Shown: positions 58,073 through 64,000 of the stretch, piece after piece
Layout: each line of letters opens with the position of its first letter
Position numbering within the stretch: position 1 is the stretch's first letter
NCBI GenBank assembly: GCA_029718625.1
Contig: CM056376.1
Coordinates: 21,892,701 to 21,956,700 of the forward strand
Source: Synaphobranchus kaupii
Lineage: Eukaryota; Chordata; Actinopteri; Anguilliformes; Synaphobranchidae
Direction of reading: 5' to 3'
DNA: 64,000 nucleotides
Translations under genes and position numbers: made by a program
Notes under the pieces: model-generated
What the model saw: the letters and a program-made list of their open reading frames with translations, nothing else
The model's database searches: none
Told to the model about the DNA's origin: nothing

Positions 58073-61030
58073 TACAATGATGCCCAACAGTAGGATGCCT
58101 GTACAGATAGGCCCAATATGCGCGCAGATTGCCAGATCTTTTAATTGTGGACATGAGTCAGAAAAGCGTGCATTTCTACTGCATCCCTGGGTTCTGTGTA
58201 ATTCTCTTGTATCTTTATTTCACAATCCTCCCTGAAATCCAAGATGGGTGGATAATTGGCCCCATGTTCTATGACGTCCCAGTGGCAGCAGCTCTGCTTT
58301 TTTAGATGTCATAACAATGTGTTATTATGTGTGTGCATTGTACTGATGAAATCACTCAAGGAAAGAAAAGGCTTTGTGATAATATTATTGGAAATGGTAT
58401 GGAATTCATAGTGGAGCTGTCAGTTTGGGTATATAATGTAAGTCCGCCATGTTTTGCGGGCTTTTTCCTCCGGAGCTATATTGTTACAGGCTCTGTAATT
58501 AATTACGGCATGAGTTACGGCCGACAGTAGCTTGTTCTGGAATAAACCGTGAATTCGAGATACTATACTGGCTCGTCTGGTCATTATCCAGCAGGAACGT
58601 TACAGTATTCATATTTCTCTGAAATGATATATTACATTTTTATATCCCACCTCATCAGCCTTTCAGTTGAACTGCAGATAAAAAAAACAGCAGGCACAGC
58701 CACAACCTTCACCTTGCCAGAGCTGCATATCACACTCTTGGTACCATTTCTACACGGTAAAAAATCACGTAGGCTACCGATTTTGGAACAACAATACATT
58801 ATTTAAAAGTTTAATTAATAAACATTCAGTGTTTTTCCCTTGCTGACTTGCATAGACCTACACCCAATGTACTTTCGTTTTAGTAATGTTAAATATCATT
58901 GTTTTCTACAAAATATGATATAGGCTAACGTTAAACATGTTTAAGGAACCAAAACCTACCTGGTTATTGTTTTCTGATGAACCCTGAATCTTTTCTCTTA
59001 TTCCATTTATTGTCCAGCATAGTCTCCACTTCCACAGTGAGCAACATTTGCACTTTGTAATACAAATAGTGGGTCAAAGTCAGATGTAATTAATACAGTC
59101 GTACATGACTTCAGCTAGATATATTTGTGCAGTTATGCTACTGTAGAAGACAAAAAAATGCACATGAAATGTAATTATAAGATAATTTATTAATGGGAGT
59201 AATGTCGACAGTAGCCTATGTGGCTATTGAGTGCAGCCTAGATAGCATGGTAATGATGAACAGCCAGTAATGTTAATCCTCTAATTTGAGGTAAATTATT
59301 ATTATTTTTTTACCATATTCATGTAACTACACATCCCAATTATGTCAGCGTTCAATCATATAGTAAATCTATGCATATATCGCATATACTAGTTACCATA
59401 AATCGCTGTTTGGTCTCTATGTTCCTAATAGAAAGCATGCATTCAAATCGGCCGCCAGCAGCTGTTTGGAACTATTTGAAGTCGACATGAACCACGTGAC
59501 CGTTAGAGTTTCGACCCTCCATTGACGCAACTCTCTCTCTCCATGTGCTCTCTCCTTGTAACTGTCACTCAAGAAAAATATGTCATGTAGCACATTCCCT
59601 GATGTAACCTGAAAAAGGACTTGATTTCTAATCTGACTATACTTTTCAAACTGCAGTAAGGCTCCCCGCTCAAACACACTAAATGGTAGGTTCACAGTTC
59701 ACAAATGCAGGTGATTTAAATTCCTGATGTGCCCAGTTTCCCCGGGCGATGGTAATTGCCATATGGGTGAATATCTACTGCTATGCTGATAATGTCGGTC
59801 CTGTTGTATCTTATCTGTTCAGCTGTAAATTGACGGTTGCTTTTCTGTAACTAAGCATTTGGATAATAGTTTCAATACACAATCTGCTCAGGACTATTGC
59901 CATGGTTTCAACATTTTCTGAGAATGGAAAAGGAATTCTCAACTGGCATCTTGTGATTATGGTTTCTGGATATTCGCCTACATGGACACATGCACGTATA
60001 TAAAAATATTTATAGCAAATTTGTGAACGCCATATGAGTGATACAGTGAAACTGCAGAAAAGCAGTGATGTGCAGCCCCTTCAAAGTGTTACTTTCATCA
60101 GAGAAGTGTGACTGTTAAATAAGAAAGGAGAGATGTCAATTATATCCTACCAGCTATGAATAAAATAAAATAAAAACTGAAGGAGAAATTTCTACTCTTA
60201 CAACTGATTTAGATTTTTAATTTATTTTAAATATCAAATATTTCTGCAGAGGCTTTCAACATACACATGATTATATTGCTGAGGAAAGGTCTAGAAAGTC
60301 TGATCTTATTGAATAGAACTTAATTTGTTTTCTTTTTATCAAGTGAATATCTGAGATTTTTGCTTTTAAATGGCCAATGTAATCACAAGGTTGGCCACCC
60401 TGTGATAAGATTGTGTCTGAGGGGTGACTAACTGTCTGCAGTTTGTGGTTGGACTACGCTACAGAGAGTGGAATATATTGACGTGGAATACGTAGGTCTA
60501 GCGGGAGTTTAAAATGACCCACTAATCTTCTCTGCAGCGTTGGAACATAATTATGTAATATAATTCCCCCTGATCTGTGATAGTCTCTGATCTGCTCATC
60601 CCCAACTTGAGTTATCCTGGCAATATCATTCACAAACATGTTCTGTTCACATGAAATAAGCCATCTTCAGTACTGTAGCTTCCCACTGACAGGGTTCTCA
60701 CTCTAATCTCATTATGCGTTGATAAAACTATATACTATAAAAAACAGAGTAAACTTTGCAAATATGGCATGACAGCAGCAATAAAGAAAAATATTGCTGA
60801 TTTTCTTCAACAGTTATTTATTCTTATGCTGATGCAGGAAAAAACTAAAAAACAATGAAACTTCAAGAGAGCAGTGTATCATCAAAATAAAAATCTCCCC
60901 TGAACCCCATTATGTATCCATTTCTTTTCTAAAACCAGAGTTTTAGGACTGGTTTTTCGCTCTCAGTTTGAAGTCTTCAGTAGAATTCGCAGGCACTAAT
61001 TCAAGCGTCTGACAGGGGAATGCTTCTACC
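58073..61030. other. Unassigned AT-rich DNA
   Basis: No gene recognised. A 61-codon minus-strand frame at 60454-60639 has a protein-like composition but no family match that I know. Confidence 0.35.
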
Positions 61031-61049
61031 ATGACCCCCCCCTTGGTGC

Positions 61050-61940
61050 GAAACCACCAAGCCAATCATCGACTCAATATCTCCTGGTCCGGAACAAGCC
61101 TGGAACACTGCACAAATCCAGTCTACCTTGGGGTCACACTGGATCGCTCTCTGTCATACAGGCAGCATATCGAAAAGACCAAGGCCAAAGCCAACACCCG
61201 AAATAACATCTTGAGGAAATTGGTATCCTCCAAATGGGGGCGCGAAACCCTCATTGCTCAGAACATCAGCCCTGGCCTTGTATTATTCCACCGCCGAATA
61301 TGCTTCCCCTGTGTGGGAGAGGTCAGCACATGCCAAAAAACTAGATCCAGCCCTCAATGACACCTGCCGCCTCATCACTGGATGCCTCAAGCCTACCAAC
61401 ACCGCATACTTGCACATCCTTGCTGGCGTTGCCCCGCCCAAAATCAGAAGGGAAGTAGCCAGCCGGATCGAATGCCAGAAGCAATCCACTGATGAAAGAC
61501 ACCTTCTGTATGGAAAAAACAGCCGTTAAATAACGACTGAAGTCCAGAAGAATCTTTCTGAGCCACTCATCTATCCTGAACACCATGGCATCAGCAGAAC
61601 GTGTGCCATTGTGGAAAGCTGACCTCCTAACAACACCCTCCACACAGGACATGACGATCACACCATCAGTATCCCTACCAAAAGGCATGAAAGAAACCTG
61701 GCCCAAATGGAAATGCCTTAACCGCCTACGAAGTGGAGTAGGACACTCTAGAGTAGAGATGAAGAAATGGGTGTATTCCTCTGATCCAACAACCTGTGAC
61801 TGTGGAACTGCACCCCAAGACACAACCCACCTCCTTACCTGCCCTTACTACCCAACCCTTGTGTGTAAAGAAATGGCAGCCACACTTGTAGCTCTCAGCT
61901 ATCTCAGATAACACCTGAAGACACAACAAGAAAAAGAAGA
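61050..61940 (+). pseudogene. LINE polyprotein C-terminus (I/jockey-like)
   Basis: The translation gives NPVYLGVTLDRSLSYRQHIE, then YYSTAEYASPVWERSAHAKK, LNDTCRLITGCLKPTNTAYL, LHILAGVAPPKIRREVASR, KCLNRLRSGVGHSRVEM and CDCGTAPQDTTHLLTCPYY, a zinc-knuckle-like Cys-Cys-His-Cys end. This order matches the post-polymerase region of I- or jockey-like non-LTR retrotransposons in fish. The pieces use different frames (breaks near 61254 and 61529). The 3' end gacacaacaagaaaaagaag at about 61921-61940 resembles the gaagaag-type tail of that group. The polymerase itself is missing through 5' truncation. Confidence 0.85.
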
Positions 61941-64000
61941 ACCTAAAACCAATACATTTATCCAGTCTACTTGGACATGGATCTTTGGTGTGGAATTGGA
62001 GCCATTTAAAGGCATGGAGCTCTCATAATGACAGCTGATTGGCCAGAGTGCAAGATATTCACACCTGTCCTTTGTGACATACTGCCTGCTCTTATCACTG
62101 CTCAGGCAATGAGACATTGTCCACTAATTGCTGCTACAAGGAATCCAATAAGCACTGAATCACAAATGCACACTCAAACCAGGACATTCCTGAAGCTTCA
62201 TGGAGTTGTAATTAGCCACAGAGCAGGGGATGTTGTAGTTTTGTGGTTCAAATATTGCAGCAGTTCTTGAAAAATGGTTCCTCGTTTTGACTGAACTTCA
62301 CTTGATGCACAATCCATTACACAAGCTGGACCCTCCTGACCCTCAAAACCCATTTTACAAGTAATGAAACCATCTTCTGTATTTTATTGCAGTATGGAAA
62401 GCAACATGGAAATCAGTGGAATGCAATGCATTCAGTGTTCCTATTCAGCAAGGATGGTGTGTGAAAGAATTTCCACCTGTATAAATCACCATAGTTCTCT
62501 ATTGTGTCTATTCATAATTGTGCTAAGTTAAACTAAGTTTGAGCGCTACCCAGTTATTGATATTTCATTGAGTTAATTGAATATGATTAATTTTAAACAA
62601 AAACGAATGATGATATGCACAAATCTTTTTAAACAGCTCTGATTAATCTGTTGTGTTTGCTCTCTTGTGTGCTAAATTATAAAAAAATAAAAAAAATAGT
62701 TCTTATGTCATGCATATATTTCATGAATTGAAATGGAATTGGAGATGGTTTTGTTTCTTAGCCCTTTGTTTAGCAAAGTAGGAGTGACAGCGGTATTGTT
62801 TCAAATAAAATCTGTACGGTAGCTATCAATGTGTTGTGACAAGATTTGATCATCCCATTTTACCTCTGGATGAAAGCTTCAAAGAAAAGATCCCGACAAG
62901 CTTGAATAATGCATGCAAAAACCTCCTTCAGATGGGTGTTAACTTAGTGTTGATTGCTCGCATGCAGAATATGAAGAGTCTAATGATGTATGCAGAGTTC
63001 ATATTTATTCTGTATCCTGCTCATTAATCACATTGTTACTAAGCTTCTCTATACAAATTGCTAACTGGAGGAAGAATAATCCATTGCCACTAAGAGAACA
63101 TTGTCAAAGTCACAACTATACTTCATCTTCCAAATGCATTTTAGATGTTATGATGTTTTAGATTAAAGACTTCTATCCAGAATCTTCAGAAGGGTGCACG
63201 ATAAATATCTGTTATCATATAGATGTTATTTGGCAGTGATGGCGATAAAGATTTATTTTCTGGTGTCCAGAAATAATCTTATATTCCAAAATGGAGGAAA
63301 ATCATCCCTGGCGCAAACTGTTTGCTTTCCCGTTTCTACATCAGAGAAAAAAGAGAAAGTAAAAAAGATATCATGCTCTATTCAGTCTTATATTACTGCT
63401 TTCACCTTTTATTCCCTTGGTTCCTGCCTTATTAAAAGATATGATCAAGGCTGCTATGGATGTGCAACAACCTAACGATAATTTTTTTTAATGGTCACCT
63501 CTCAGAAATTCACACATCATGCTGTTTCTCCCCAATATGTTGTTCTATATTCTTTTATTTACTTCAAAATTATATTGTTGGCTTTTAAAACCCTCATTAT
63601 CTGGTGTATCCTTGGTGAATAATTTTTGTACGATTCTCTAAAAAGGAGCTCCAAGGCAAGTTGTGTGGCAAGGGTATTGTATTAAATAAATCGATTGGCT
63701 TATTGAGTGACTCGGAATGAGCAGACGATGTAACAAATGAAAAGCCCAAACCACAGTGACATAGTAAGATCAAGACAATCATCAACTAGCTATGGCATAA
63801 AGGCATTGCCTGTAATAATGAAATCCTTATTTATTGCATTGTTTGTCTGTATTCAATTTGTCCTTAACTTTCACTCAGTACAAGGGTTTGTTTTTTTTCC
63901 TGCACAAACACAGTTTGGTAACTTCAGCAATGATCTAAAGGATATTTTCTGTTGTGAAGAAAAAAATTGCATTTATTTTTAATGTTAAGGGAAAGTTTTG
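61941..64000. other. Unassigned AT-rich DNA
   Basis: No gene recognised. At about 63540-63660 a faint resemblance to the C-terminal LINE phrase ILLAFKTL is too weak to annotate. Confidence 0.35.

Noticed and set aside
63540..63690. LINE C-terminal relic (ILLAFKTL phrase)
   Set aside because: Only a handful of residues agree and frames are broken; too weak to annotate.

Overview
This window looks like a stretch of nuclear DNA from a ray-finned (probably teleost) fish, in a region with no recognisable host gene. The case rests on the mobile elements: Sleeping Beauty/Tss-type and other Tc1-like transposons, tRNA-derived SINEs, CR1/L2-like and I-like LINE relics, a piggyBac MITE with TTAA target duplications, and many CA/GT microsatellites. 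There is also a 500-base assembly gap (55967-56466). No open reading frame could be tied to a host protein family, and every recognisable coding sequence is a transposon or retrotransposon remnant broken by stops, frameshifts or deletions.

Layout, left to right. Positions 1-50 hold a hammerhead-ribozyme-like motif of the kind carried by Penelope-like retroelements. A 63-bp minisatellite (13 near-identical units with a three-unit higher-order pattern) follows at 556-1480. A foldback element (2988-4055) carries a nested, 5'-truncated LINE tail with an 11-bp target duplication. The region 4248-11048 is a head-to-tail triplication of a 2.27-kb segment, each copy holding the same dead Tc1-like transposon with 34-residue D-to-E spacing. 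Just after it lies a 571-bp solo LTR with a 5-bp target duplication.

The region 13-32 kb is mostly AT-rich unassigned DNA with MITEs (a palindromic pair at 13.6 and 22.5 kb, two abutting elements at 14.6-15.9 kb, a hAT-like one at 28.3 kb, a piggyBac one at 31.2 kb), a LINE fragment (17.4-18.2 kb) and a decayed Tc1-like copy (29.3-30.6 kb). The region 32-40 kb holds microsatellites, a 34-base G tract and a minus-strand SINE. At 40.8-43.2 kb a 2.13-kb LTR-like element, itself full of tandem repeats, sits inside a Tc1-like remnant.

The region 44.6-47.2 kb is a CR1/L2-like LINE with an altered reverse transcriptase. It is followed by an inactive Sleeping Beauty-type transposon (47554-49152), a 1.9-kb element bounded by inverted repeats with a striking ACTAGT cluster (49930-51853), and a MITE with three copies of its terminal motif (52143-52960). 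Further right are a fused Tc1 fragment (55.4-55.9 kb), a palindromic non-autonomous Sleeping Beauty-like element with another palindrome inside it (57201-58072), and the C-terminal part of an I-like LINE (61.05-61.94 kb).

Nothing here forms a gene pathway. The common theme is nested insertion and local duplication. The strongest leads are the tandem triplication, the hammerhead-like motif, the LTR-like element with internal repeats, and the ACTAGT-rich element.
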